In this document: one piece after another, positions 42,136 through 50,038 of the stretch
How the letters are laid out: each line of letters starts with the position of its first letter
Position numbering within the stretch: the stretch's first letter is position 1
Assembly: GCF_009806985.1 (NCBI RefSeq)
Contig: NZ_WUAX01000011.1
Location: 1 to 64,000, forward strand
Direction of reading: 5' to 3'
DNA: 64,000 nt
Source: Halorubrum sp. JWXQ-INN 858
GTDB taxonomy: Archaea > Halobacteriota > Halobacteria > Halobacteriales > Haloferacaceae
Made by a program: the position numbers and the translations under genes
The notes under the pieces: generated by a model
Seen by the model: only the letters and a program-made list of their open reading frames with translations
What the model was told of the DNA's origin: nothing
Databases searched by the model: none

Positions 42136-43050
42136 ATGGACGACGACATCCTCGACGGGCTGGGCTCGCCGCTGGTCCGGGTCGACTCACCGACCGGAAC
42201 GACGGTCGCCGCGAAGGTCGAGTCACGGAACCCGGGCGGGTCGGCGAAGGACCGGCCGGCACGGTACATGGTCGCGGCGGCGGAGCGGCGGGGCGAGCTG
42301 GAGCCGGGCGACGCCATCGTCGAGCCGACCTCCGGCAACACCGGGATCGGGCTCGCGATGGTCGGGGCGGTGAAGGGGTACGACGTGACGCTCGTGATGC
42401 CCTCGTCGAAGTCGCCGGAGCGACGGCGGATCATGGCGGCGTACGGGGCCGACATCGAGCTCGTCGACGGCGACATCTCGGCGGCGAAGGACCGCGCGGA
42501 CGAGCTGGAGCGCGAGGCCGGAGCGGTGCAGCTCCGGCAGTTCGAGAACCCCGCGAACCCGCGCGCCCACTACGAGACGACGGGGGCGGAGGTCCTCGAA
42601 CAGGTCGGGGACCGGACCGTCGACGCCGTCGTGGCGGGCGTCGGGACCGGCGGGACGCTCACCGGCGTGGGCCGTCGCCTCCGGGAGGCGTTCCCGGACG
42701 TCCGGATCGACGCGGTCGAGCCCGCCGACAACGCCGTCCTCTCAGGCGAGGAACCCGGTGACGACGGTTTTCAGGGGATGGGGCCGGGGTTCGTCTCGCC
42801 GAACCTCGACATCGACCTGCTCGACGACGTCCACGTCGCCGACCTCGACGACGCGGAGGCCGAGTGCCGGCGGCTGGCCCGCGAGGAGGGGATCCTCGTC
42901 GGCCAGTCGTCGGGCGCGTCGAACCTCGCCGCGAAGGACGTGGCCGCGGAGCTCCGGGAGTCGGGCGCGTACGCCGGGGCCGAGCCGCTCGTCGTCACCG
43001 TCTTCTGGGACAGCGGCGAGCGCTACCTCTCGACCGGGCTGTTCGACTGA
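42136..43050 (+). CDS. Cysteine synthase / PLP-dependent beta-substitution enzyme
   Basis: A 304-residue fold-type II PLP enzyme. Lys38 in NPGGSAKDR is the PLP lysine, EPTSGNTGIGLA (63-74) binds the substrate carboxylate, and GTGGTLTGVGR holds the phosphate; GQSSGASN lies near the C-terminus. This is the O-acetylserine/O-phosphoserine sulfhydrylase pattern, close to CysK/CysM. The usual first residue of the phosphate-side block SVKDR is here SAKDR. ATG 42136 is the only start that gives the standard length. Divergent from a thioredoxin gene. Confidence 0.9.
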   Translation: MDDDILDGLGSPLVRVDSPTGTTVAAKVESRNPGGSAKDRPARYMVAAAERRGELEPGDAIVEPTSGNTGIGLAMVGAVKGYDVTLVMPSSKSPERRRIMAAYGADIELVDGDISAAKDRADELEREAGAVQLRQFENPANPRAHYETTGAEVLEQVGDRTVDAVVAGVGTGGTLTGVGRRLREAFPDVRIDAVEPADNAVLSGEEPGDDGFQGMGPGFVSPNLDIDLLDDVHVADLDDAEAECRRLAREEGILVGQSSGASNLAAKDVAAELRESGAYAGAEPLVVTVFWDSGERYLSTGLFD

Positions 43051-43102
43051 GGCGGTCGGATACGCCGTCGCGATCCGCTCCTCCTCGCGGTCCGCCGACG
43101 GA

Positions 43103-43555
43103 CTACCCGCCGAACTCCTCCTCGCTCACCCGGACGACCACGGTGTCCTCGACGTCGCGGAGGTCGTACTCCGGCACCGACCCCTGCGTCCGGCGGACGA
43201 ACATCGGTTCGACGAGCGCGCCGTCGACCAGGCCGAACACCTTCAGTCGTTGGTCGGTCTCCTCGGGCGGGACGTCGCCGTCGCGGACCTCCCGGGCGAG
43301 CCCACGTGAGAGCCACTCGTCGGTCGACACCGACGGCTCCAACACGAGCGGCTCCGCGACGAACCGGACGAGGTACCAGTTGAGGTCGTTCAACAGCGCG
43401 ACCGCCGCACCGAGGCTCACGGTGTCGACGGCGACGCTGTTCGCGAACGGCTCGCCGATCTCGTAGGTCGCCAGCGCGTCGCGCGCGGTCTCCCGCGAGA
43501 GCAGCTCGTACGTCAGGTTCACCTCGGGATCGCCGACGAGACACACCCGCGTCAT
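43103..43555 (-). CDS. DUF5804 family protein
   Basis: A 150-residue soluble protein starting MTRVCLVGDPEVNLTYELLSR. The blocks VDTVSLGAAVALLNDLNWYLVRF and LVLEPSVSTDEWLSRGLA match the haloarchaeal DUF5804 family as I remember it. No enzymatic motif is evident; the helices suggest a small alpha/beta fold. ATG 43555 is preferred over one nine codons upstream because it begins the conserved MTRVCLVG. It is the last core gene before the lower-GC island. Confidence 0.75.
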   Translation of the reverse strand: MTRVCLVGDPEVNLTYELLSRETARDALATYEIGEPFANSVAVDTVSLGAAVALLNDLNWYLVRFVAEPLVLEPSVSTDEWLSRGLAREVRDGDVPPEETDQRLKVFGLVDGALVEPMFVRRTQGSVPEYDLRDVEDTVVVRVSEEEFGG

Positions 43556-43901
43556 GTCCGTACGGTCCCAGCCGTCGTGCAAAGCGGTTGTGATCGACTT
43601 GAGCGGTCGCCTCTCGTGGCTTAAAAGGGGCTTTGCGACGGGTGGGCGGGCGTTAAAAGGATCGGGACCGCGGAAGACCTGCGGGGAGCGTCGAGAACGC
43701 TTATAGCGGGCTTCGTTGGAGCCATCGGTGGCAGCTAATTCGATCCGTGTGCGGTCAGTACAGGGAGCTCAGGTACTGACGTGGCTTTCTAATTGTCTGT
43801 ATCTCGATAGGATTCGCGTGCAAGACTTAGAGGCTGAGTTCAGCGCCTCGTGAGTATAATGAGGGTGCCCCGCATTATCGAAGTTAACTGAAACCCACCA
43901 G
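43556..43901. other. Intergenic region at the left edge of the low-GC island
   Basis: No gene seen. 43619-43628 is GCTTAAAAGG, which recurs at 46863-46872 across the island, overlapping the methionine adenosyltransferase stop; this may be chance. GC content drops from about 43720 onward. Confidence 0.35.
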
Positions 43902-44051
43902 ATGACCGATCAATCGACTCTGATCGACTTTGGGAACGAGTCTGATCCTGAGTCCGAGATGTATGAATGCGAGGTTTGTGGGCGTATGTCTGACTCTTCA
44001 GCGCCTGGGATCCAATTACTTGCGATCCATCGTGACACTGTGTACTCGTGA
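43902..44051 (+). CDS. Small protein with a Cys-x2-Cys knuckle (49 aa)
   Basis: A 49-residue frame beginning MTDQSTLIDFGNESDPESEMYECEVCGRMS. CEVCG is a zinc-knuckle half, and a later His (AIHRD) could complete a C2H2-like site. It resembles the small haloarchaeal zinc-finger proteins found near mobile DNA. It may be a truncated relic: the second half of the finger is irregular. No promoter is evident, and it lies tail to tail with the deacetylase gene, 16 bases away. Confidence 0.4.
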   Translation: MTDQSTLIDFGNESDPESEMYECEVCGRMSDSSAPGIQLLAIHRDTVYS

Positions 44052-44067
44052 ACTGTCGTGATATCGT

Positions 44068-44904
44068 CTATTTGTGCTCAGTTGCGATCTCGTCGAACGT
44101 CTTGAACTCGACGCCTGGTTTCGATTGCATGTGGCGGATGAGCTGTTCGAGATACAGCGGACGCGGTGCCTGACCGATCACCTGCGGGTGCATCGTGAGC
44201 GTGTAGACGCCACCGTCGACGTTGTCGTACATCCAGTCGAACTGGGCCTGCCACATCTCGAAGACCTGCACCTCGTCGGGGGCACCGCCCTGCGAGTCGG
44301 CTCCCAAGATAAACTGGAACGGAGGCCAGTCGTCCCGGTGCCACGAGACTGGAATCTCGAGGACATCGGTTTCGGTTCCCGGGTCGTACGCCTTCTCCGG
44401 ATCTGCGCTCCAGTTCTCGCGGACGTAGTACGGCTCGAAGTCGTGGCCCATCAGACTGGAGTCCCACTCGAATCCGAGTTCCTGGATAATTCCGAGGGTG
44501 TGCTTCGAGTAGTCCCAGTAGGGCGACCGGTAACCGCTTGGCGTCTCCCCGGTGAGCTCCTGGATCGAATCGAGCGCGCGCTCGACATCCGCCTTCTCGT
44601 CCTCGCGCGTCTCGAAGTTCGCGGGGTTCGTGTGTTTCCAGCCGTGGTGCTGGATCGGATACCCGCGATCGTACACCTCCCCGCACATCTCAGGGAAGCT
44701 GTCGATAGTGTGTCCTGGAATGAACCAGGTCGCCGGAACCTCGAGCCGATCGAGCAGATCGAGCATCCTGGGTGTCCCAACGTCAACGCCGAACACGCCC
44801 CGCGAATGCTTTGTCGGACTCTCGAGGAACTCGAAGCTGTGCAGCCAGATTGACACCGCATCGAAGTCGAAGCCGAGCGCCACTGTCGCTTTTGTGTCTG
44901 ACAT
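44068..44904 (-). CDS. Polysaccharide-deacetylase-family (NodB-like) hydrolase
   Basis: A 278-residue NodB-homology hydrolase. Likely metal/catalytic residues are Asp13/Asp15 (GFDFDA), His87 and His91 (HHGWKH) and the RSPYWDYS block (about 143-150); the late HPQVIGQ supplies the last motif. The cytosolic form without a signal peptide, and FVDFDA-like start, recall PuuE/allantoinase-type and imidase-type members rather than secreted chitin deacetylases. It is divergent from a C45 hydrolase gene with a palindrome between them. Together they suggest breakdown of N-acyl or cyclic amide compounds. Substrate unknown. Confidence 0.82.
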   Translation of the reverse strand: MSDTKATVALGFDFDAVSIWLHSFEFLESPTKHSRGVFGVDVGTPRMLDLLDRLEVPATWFIPGHTIDSFPEMCGEVYDRGYPIQHHGWKHTNPANFETREDEKADVERALDSIQELTGETPSGYRSPYWDYSKHTLGIIQELGFEWDSSLMGHDFEPYYVRENWSADPEKAYDPGTETDVLEIPVSWHRDDWPPFQFILGADSQGGAPDEVQVFEMWQAQFDWMYDNVDGGVYTLTMHPQVIGQAPRPLYLEQLIRHMQSKPGVEFKTFDEIATEHK

Positions 44905-44954
44905 GGCGTCCGAGCAGACGACAGATGATTCAATAAACATAATTAAAATTCGCA

Positions 44955-44969
44955 ACAATTGAGAATTGT
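44955..44969. promoter_or_regulatory. Inverted repeat between the divergent deacetylase and C45 genes
   Basis: ACAATT (44955-44960), GAG, AATTGT (44964-44969) form a perfect dyad in the AT-rich 106-base space between the two start codons. It is well placed to control both promoters. No regulator gene adjoins. Confidence 0.45.
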
Positions 44970-45010
44970 GGCCCCAGTTAATGTCATTCAGGCCGTGTCT
45001 TGGGCCACAG

Positions 45011-46114
45011 ATGAGCCAGCAGACGACCGAGCTCCGGGGACTCGAACTGACGGGGACACCACACGAGCGGGGCATAACACACGGCGAGACGTTCGCTGAC
45101 GAGATCGAAACCAATCTCGAGATCTACCTCAGCGTCTTCAAGCACAAAGGGACCGACGAGGACACGGTCTACGAGCAGGCCGAGAAGTTCGTCCCGCTGA
45201 TCGAAGAGGAGAACGAGGAGTACGCCGCAGAAATGAAAGGAATTGCGGAGGGAAGTGGGCTTTCCATTGAGGACGTCACCGTGTTAAACGCGCGGTACGA
45301 GGTGATGTACAGTGCGTTCAAAAAGGCAGCCGATGAAGCGGGTGGAAGCGCGGACGCCTGCACGGCGTTTGCAATCCAGCCGGAAATCACCGCCGACGAG
45401 CATACGTATCTTGGACAGAACTGGGACTGGATGCCGGGTCTAGAGACGTTCGTGATGGAGATCCGTAGGGACGACAAGCCCGATATGGCCGCGATGACGG
45501 AGGCGGGGATCGTCGGCGGGAAGATTGGAGTCAACGAGCATGGCATCGGGATGACGCTTAACGGCCTCGTCACCGCGAAGGACGGCGAGAATCCGTTCCG
45601 GAAACCGTACCACGTCCGGTTTAGGGAAATCCTCGACGCCGAACGGATGGATGACGCTATCGCACCCCTGATCACGAAAGATCGCGCCTGCTCCGGGAAC
45701 GTCATCGTCGCCCACGCGGAAGGGGAGATGCTCAACCTCGAGCTTGCCCCCGAGACAGTGAACTACCTACATCCGGAAGACCACCTCCTCGTTCATGCAA
45801 ACCACGTTGAGGATCGGAGTTCGATGAACAGCGAATTCGAGAAGCTCATTCCGGACACACTCTGTCGGGCACCTCGAATGAAGCGGCTCCTCTCGAAACA
45901 CCGCGGTGAGATCGGAATCGACGTCCTCACGGACGCACTCCGCGATCACTTCGGCCACCCGAATAGCATCTGCCGGCACCCAAATGAGACCGATCCGGAA
46001 CTGGACCGGCTTCGAACTAACGGAAGCTACGTCATGGATCTCACCGAGCGGCGGCTCATGGGGACCAACGGGCCGCCCTGCGAACGCGAGTACCAGACGT
46101 TTGAGGTGACATGA
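45011..46114 (+). CDS. C45-family autoproteolytic acyltransferase/amide hydrolase
   Basis: A 367-residue Ntn-fold protein related to isopenicillin N acyltransferase (peptidase family C45). The expected self-cleavage point is before Cys117 (GGSADACTAFAI), which would become the N-terminal nucleophile. Other family marks are GTPHERGITHGETFADEI (15-32), GQNWDWMPG and a run of Asp/Asn residues after NANHVEDRSS. The start MSQQTTELRGLELTG is chosen by the conserved block. Members cut or transfer linear amides. Codon use is less GC-biased than in neighbours, suggesting transfer. Divergent partner: a deacetylase-type hydrolase. Confidence 0.82.
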   Translation: MSQQTTELRGLELTGTPHERGITHGETFADEIETNLEIYLSVFKHKGTDEDTVYEQAEKFVPLIEEENEEYAAEMKGIAEGSGLSIEDVTVLNARYEVMYSAFKKAADEAGGSADACTAFAIQPEITADEHTYLGQNWDWMPGLETFVMEIRRDDKPDMAAMTEAGIVGGKIGVNEHGIGMTLNGLVTAKDGENPFRKPYHVRFREILDAERMDDAIAPLITKDRACSGNVIVAHAEGEMLNLELAPETVNYLHPEDHLLVHANHVEDRSSMNSEFEKLIPDTLCRAPRMKRLLSKHRGEIGIDVLTDALRDHFGHPNSICRHPNETDPELDRLRTNGSYVMDLTERRLMGTNGPPCEREYQTFEVT

Positions 46115-46470
46115 GATAGTTTCGAGTTCGTCCGTGGAATCTGCCGTTGACTTCCGCTCTGCTGGTTCTTAATCGAAGTCTCCAAGATACGTCAAGACGG
46201 TGGTGCAAAATCTATCATATATCTCACTATCCGATCTTCGTTTTTCACTGCTGGTCAATTCCACGCCAATACAGACGAGAAGAGGCTGTGAACTCCGCCT
46301 TGTAGCTTGGAAACGAAATCAAGACCCGCAAATCATACGCTGAGAACTGTTCTGCACCACTGTGTTATACTAGCACAACGAAACAATTGACCTTCATTCT
46401 CATCTTGTCGAAGGTCGTGTACTTCATAGATCGCCTTCGGCGACATGCGATTTGTAGGTAGGAGGCTCTG
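46115..46470. other. Low-GC intergenic stretch with short inverted repeats
   Basis: No gene seen. GGTGGTGCAAAA (46199-46210) and its imperfect inverse TTCTGCACCACT (46350-46361) bound about 160 bases, the size of a miniature transposable element or a shrunken IS. I do not recognise the family. Confidence 0.35.
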
Positions 46471-46830
46471 GCACCACCTCTAGCGAACATCTCTTTGGTG
46501 CCCGATTCTGAGAACTTCAATAGAGCTACTATTTCAAAGAAATTCGGCAGCTGGAATGCTGCCTTAGAGTATGCTGGATATGAGCCGAATAAAGAAAGGG
46601 GTGTATCGGAAGAGAAGTTGATCAAGGAGCTCGCTCGTTTACGTGATGAACTCGGCAGACCACCAACAGAGAGTAGGATTTGATTCACATAACGTATACG
46701 CGTGTTGTATCTTACACGGCTACCGAAACACAGATCCAAACTGGCAGAATCTTCGGCAGTCAATACACACGCTTCGGCGAACGGCTGTTGCGTATGAGAA
46801 CCCGTCCGAAGAGCGGGGTTTCAACAGGTT
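46471..46830 (+). pseudogene. Decayed homing-endonuclease-associated-repeat protein
   Basis: In one frame (46495-46683) the translation reads SKKFGSWNAALEYAGYEPNKE and then KLIKELARLRDELGRPPTES, the repeat found in haloarchaeal HNH-repeat (homing endonuclease associated) proteins. It ends at a stop inside the next repeat. A third degenerate unit (RFGERLLRMRTRPKSG, around 46770-46815) continues in another frame, so at least one frameshift has occurred. There is no credible start codon and no HNH nuclease domain. It is probably a remnant of a mobile or defence-associated gene. Confidence 0.6.
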
Positions 46831-46834
46831 GCTT

Positions 46835-46856
46835 AAAAAGGCCGGCGGAGCGCCGG
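46835..46856 (-). terminator. Hairpin-plus-T-run terminator of methionine adenosyltransferase
   Basis: On the minus strand, eight bases after the stop codon, CCGGCG-CTC-CGCCGG forms a perfect stem (46842-46856 in plus coordinates) followed by CCTTTTT. This is a bacterial-style terminator shape and fits archaeal poly-U termination. Confidence 0.6.
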
Positions 46857-46864
46857 ACGACTGC

Positions 46865-48067
46865 TTAAAAGGTCGAGACGTCGCCCTCGATCACCTTGCG
46901 GGTGATCCCGGTGACGTCGGCGAGCTCGGCGTCGATGATCTCGACGATCCGGGGCTCGATGTCGGCGAGGTCGACGTCGTCTTCCGTGACGATCTGTGCG
47001 TCGGCGACGTGTGGCTCGTCGATCGGGCGACCGATCTGCGAGAGCAGCCGGACCTGCAGGTCGCGGATGCCGTCGACCTCCGCGGTGACGGACTCGGCGA
47101 TCGACGTCGACAGCAGGTTGTAGATCTTCCCGATGTGGTTGACGGGGTTCTTCCCGGAGGTCGCCTCCATCGACATGGGGCGGTTCGGCGTGATGAGCCC
47201 GTTGGCGCGGTTGCCGCGGCCGACGGAGCCGTCGTCGCCCTGTTCCGCGGACGTGCCGGTGACGGTGAGGTAGATCGAGCCCTCCTCGTAGTCGTCGGCG
47301 GTGTTGACGTCGACGTTCACCTCGCGGTCCGTGTACTCGGTCGCGAGCCCGGAGACGAACTCGCGGACGTCGCCGACGGCGGCGTCGTACCCGTCGAGGT
47401 CGTCGATGTAGGCGTCGACCATCGCGGCCGCGACGGTGATGTCGATCCGGTCGCCCTCGCGTTTGCCCATGATCTTCACGTCCGGCCCGAGCTCGGGGTG
47501 GTCGTCGTAGTAGGTCGTGTTGAGCGCGCGCTCGGCCTCATAGACGATCGTCTCGGTTTCGGTGAGCGGGGCGTGGCCGACGCCGAAGGAGGTGTCGTTC
47601 GCCATCGGGACCTCCTGGGTCTCCTCGCCGAAGACGTCCTGGAGGTCGCCGGACCCCTCGCCGAGGCGGGCGTCGACGACGACGTCGGTGCCGTACTGCA
47701 GCTCGGGGACCGCCTCGTCGAGGTAGTCACGGGCCGCCGCGAGCGCCGTGGAGTCGACGGGGAGCTGTTCGCCGTCGTACTCCTTCGTGGCGCGGCCGAC
47801 GATGAGGACGTAGATCGGCTCGACGACCTCGCCGCCGCCGAACGAGGGCGCGGCGCGGCCGGCGACGATCTGCGTCTCGTCGGTGTTGTAGTGGAGGACC
47901 TTCCCGACGCGGTCGAGATACAGCTGGGAGAGTGCCCGGGAGACGGACTCCGCGATGCCGTCGCTGATCGAGTCCGGATGCCCGACGCCCTTCCGCTCGA
48001 CGATCTCGACCTCCTGGTCCTCGACCGCCTGGCGGTCGAGGCGGCTGACCTGAATGTTCCGACTCAT
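46865..48067 (-). CDS. mat: Archaeal-type methionine adenosyltransferase (S-adenosylmethionine synthetase)
   Basis: A 400-residue archaeal MAT, which makes S-adenosylmethionine from methionine and ATP. The family-specific blocks are clear: [18 protein letters not shown] (25-42), [41 protein letters not shown], and the C-terminal [17 protein letters not shown] and [13 protein letters not shown]. It is unlike bacterial MetK. The ATG is preceded by GGGAGGTACGGGAGGG, a purine-rich Shine-Dalgarno-like stretch, and a TTATAC box lies near 48099-48105, so this mRNA has a real leader, unlike most genes here. It ends in a hairpin terminator. Confidence 0.95.
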   Translation of the reverse strand: MSRNIQVSRLDRQAVEDQEVEIVERKGVGHPDSISDGIAESVSRALSQLYLDRVGKVLHYNTDETQIVAGRAAPSFGGGEVVEPIYVLIVGRATKEYDGEQLPVDSTALAAARDYLDEAVPELQYGTDVVVDARLGEGSGDLQDVFGEETQEVPMANDTSFGVGHAPLTETETIVYEAERALNTTYYDDHPELGPDVKIMGKREGDRIDITVAAAMVDAYIDDLDGYDAAVGDVREFVSGLATEYTDREVNVDVNTADDYEEGSIYLTVTGTSAEQGDDGSVGRGNRANGLITPNRPMSMEATSGKNPVNHIGKIYNLLSTSIAESVTAEVDGIRDLQVRLLSQIGRPIDEPHVADAQIVTEDDVDLADIEPRIVEIIDAELADVTGITRKVIEGDVSTF

Positions 48068-48168
48068 TACCCTCCCGTACCTCCCCGGTCGCAGTATAAC
48101 TTGCGGAAACCTCCCGCGACAGATTCATGCTCCTAAGTAATGATTTGGAGATACTTGCCGGACCTCAT

Positions 48169-48236
48169 CACCGCGGCGGTGGCTGTTGCCCAGCGTCACC
48201 GCAACGGTGGCTGTTGTCCAGCGTCGCCGCGGCGGG
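48169..48236. repeat. 28-bp tandem repeat beside a stop codon
   Basis: Units lie at 48169-48196 and 48197-48224, then a partial unit to 48236. The core is GGTGGCTGTTGYCCAGCGT. The array ends six bases before the stop codon of the leftward membrane-protein gene at 48243. Confidence 0.85.
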
Positions 48237-48242
48237 AAACGA

Positions 48243-48668
48243 TCACTCCCCGTGTTCGAGCGACCGGTGTCGGGCCACGTTAACGACCGCGAACAGGACC
48301 ATCGTCGCCGGAACGGCGACCGAGACGCCGAGGACGACCGCCGTCCCCGGCATCAGCGTCGTCTCGACGAGGAAGAAGGCGGTCGCGCCGGCGGTGGCGA
48401 CGACCAACACGAGCACCCACAGCGACTGCCGGGTGAGCAGGTCCTGCGGGTCGCGGTCGAAGAGGAGCCGGTCGGCGACCACCGCTATCAGGGCGACCCC
48501 CGTCACGACGGCCCCGAGCCCGAGCGAGAGCGTCGGGAGCCCCGTCGTCGCCGGCAGCGCGTCGACGGCGCGAAAGAGGAGGTAGAAGCCGGCCGAGACC
48601 CCGAGGTACAGCGCCGACCAGAGGGCGGCGGCCGTTCGGAGTGACCCGGCGTCGTCGACGTCGGTCAT
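48243..48668 (-). CDS. Four-helix membrane protein of unknown function (141 aa)
   Basis: A 141-residue protein with four hydrophobic helices (about 15-33, 45-67, 82-102 and 108-131). It begins MTDVDDAGSLRTAAALWSALYLG. Loops are short; LLFDRDPQDLLTRQ between helices 2 and 3 is the main polar stretch. I do not recognise the family. The start at 48668 is the only ATG giving a full first helix. It lies 65 bases downstream of the aminotransferase gene in the same direction and could be read from its transcript. Confidence 0.65.
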   Translation of the reverse strand: MTDVDDAGSLRTAAALWSALYLGVSAGFYLLFRAVDALPATTGLPTLSLGLGAVVTGVALIAVVADRLLFDRDPQDLLTRQSLWVLVLVVATAGATAFFLVETTLMPGTAVVLGVSVAVPATMVLFAVVNVARHRSLEHGE

Positions 48669-48733
48669 CGTGCGGTGTCGGGTCGAAAGCCGGTTAGGTG
48701 TTTCCCTCGTCCGCCTCGCTTGCGGGTTCCGCG

Positions 48734-49855
48734 TCAGCTGACCGCCCGGTGGGCGTCGGCCATGGCCGCGATCGCCTCGCGGAGGTCCTCCTCGCTCGTC
48801 GCGTAGGAGATCCGGGCGTAGCCCGCGCCGTGCTCGCCGAACGCGTCGCCCGGCACGACGACGACCCCGCGGTCGAGACACGCCTCGACGAACCCGTCCG
48901 GGACCTTCGGCATCGCGTAGAACGCGCCGCGAGGGGTCGGACAGTCGATGCCGGCGTCGGCGAGCCCCTCCAGGAGGAGGTCGCGACGCCGCTCGTAGGA
49001 GTCGGTCATCTCGTCGATGAACCCGCGATCGCCGGTGAGCGCCGCCGTCGCGGCGTACTGGGCGGGGGCGGACGCACACGCCTGTGCGTACTGGTGGACG
49101 CGCACCATCCGGTCGACACGGTCGGCGGCGCCGTACACCCAGCCGAGCCGCCAGCCGGTCATCGAGAACAGCTTCGAGGCGGAGTTGACGACGACGACGT
49201 TGTCCGTCTCCGCGAACTCGATCGGCGAGCGGTGCTCGCCCTCGAAGACGGTGTACTCGTACACCTCGTCGGAGAGACAGAGCACGCCGTGTTCGTCGGC
49301 GATCCGCGCGAACTCGCGGACGTCCTCCTCGGGGGAGACCGCGCCGGTCGGGTTGCCGGGGGAGTTGACGATGAACGCCGCAGTGTCCTCGGTGATCGCG
49401 TCCTCGATCGCGGCCGGGTCGATCGTGAGGTCCTCGCGGAGCGGGACGGGGACGGGCTCGGCGTCGGCCAGCTTGGTCAGCGCGTCGTAGGAGACGAACC
49501 CGGGATCCGGAATGATCACCTCGTCGCCCGCGCTCACGTGCGCCTCGATGGCGATGTGGAGCGCCTCGCTGGCCCCCGCGGTGGCGACGACGTTTCCGGG
49601 GTCGAGGTCGATCCCCTGATCGCGGCGGTGTTTCTCGGCGATCGCCTCCCGCAGCGGGGCGATCCCCTTGTTCGCGGTGTACGCGTCGGTCTTCCCGCTC
49701 CGGATCGCGTCGACCGCGGCCTCGCGGGCGTGTTCCGGCGTCGGGAAGTCGGGCTGGCCCAGCCCGAGGTTGATCGCGTCGTCGCCGGCCGCCTCGAACA
49801 CTTCGCGGATCCCGCTGACGGCGATCCGCTCGACTCGCTCGGAGAACTTCCTCAT
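48734..49855 (-). CDS. PLP-dependent aminotransferase (class I, aspartate-type)
   Basis: A 373-residue fold-type I aminotransferase. The start MRKFSERVERIAVSGIREVFEAA leads into INLGLGQPDFPTPEH. PLP contacts are visible at NSPGNPTG (164-171) and DEVYEY; Lys228 lies in SASKLFSMTGWRLGW and Arg near the C-terminus in YARISYA. This is the archaeal aspartate/aromatic aminotransferase group; the amino-acid preference cannot be fixed by eye. It is divergent from the amidohydrolase gene, with GC-rich 29-bp repeats between them. Confidence 0.9.
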   Translation of the reverse strand: MRKFSERVERIAVSGIREVFEAAGDDAINLGLGQPDFPTPEHAREAAVDAIRSGKTDAYTANKGIAPLREAIAEKHRRDQGIDLDPGNVVATAGASEALHIAIEAHVSAGDEVIIPDPGFVSYDALTKLADAEPVPVPLREDLTIDPAAIEDAITEDTAAFIVNSPGNPTGAVSPEEDVREFARIADEHGVLCLSDEVYEYTVFEGEHRSPIEFAETDNVVVVNSASKLFSMTGWRLGWVYGAADRVDRMVRVHQYAQACASAPAQYAATAALTGDRGFIDEMTDSYERRRDLLLEGLADAGIDCPTPRGAFYAMPKVPDGFVEACLDRGVVVVPGDAFGEHGAGYARISYATSEEDLREAIAAMADAHRAVS

Positions 49856-49918
49856 GCGAGTGGGCGCGTGCCCCCGCGAGTTAGTTCTTGTTACGTCGGG
49901 GCGGGCGCGACGGGCAGC

Positions 49919-49991
49919 GCGACGGCGACGACGTCCGCCCGACGACCGCGACGGCGACGACGCCCGCCCGACGACTGCGACGGAGACGGCG
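49919..49991. repeat. 29-bp tandem repeat between divergent genes
   Basis: Units lie at 49919-49947 and 49948-49976, then a partial copy to about 49991. They carry GCGACGGCGACGACG and CCGCCCGACGAC. The array sits between the start codons of the aminotransferase and amidohydrolase genes. Confidence 0.8.
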
Positions 49992-50038
49992 ATCGGTACC
50001 ACCGGTAGTTCCTTGCCGTTCGGTCGAGAGGCCTCGCC

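Noticed and set aside
43619..46872. GCTTAAAAGG direct repeats as target-site duplications around the low-GC island
   Set aside because: Only ten bases, and TTAAAAGG-type sequences are common at gene ends here; the right copy is the stop region of methionine adenosyltransferase.
48068..48168. SAM riboswitch in the leader of methionine adenosyltransferase
   Set aside because: The leader has a Shine-Dalgarno-like stretch and a promoter, but no recognisable SAM aptamer helices, and such riboswitches are not known from Haloarchaea.
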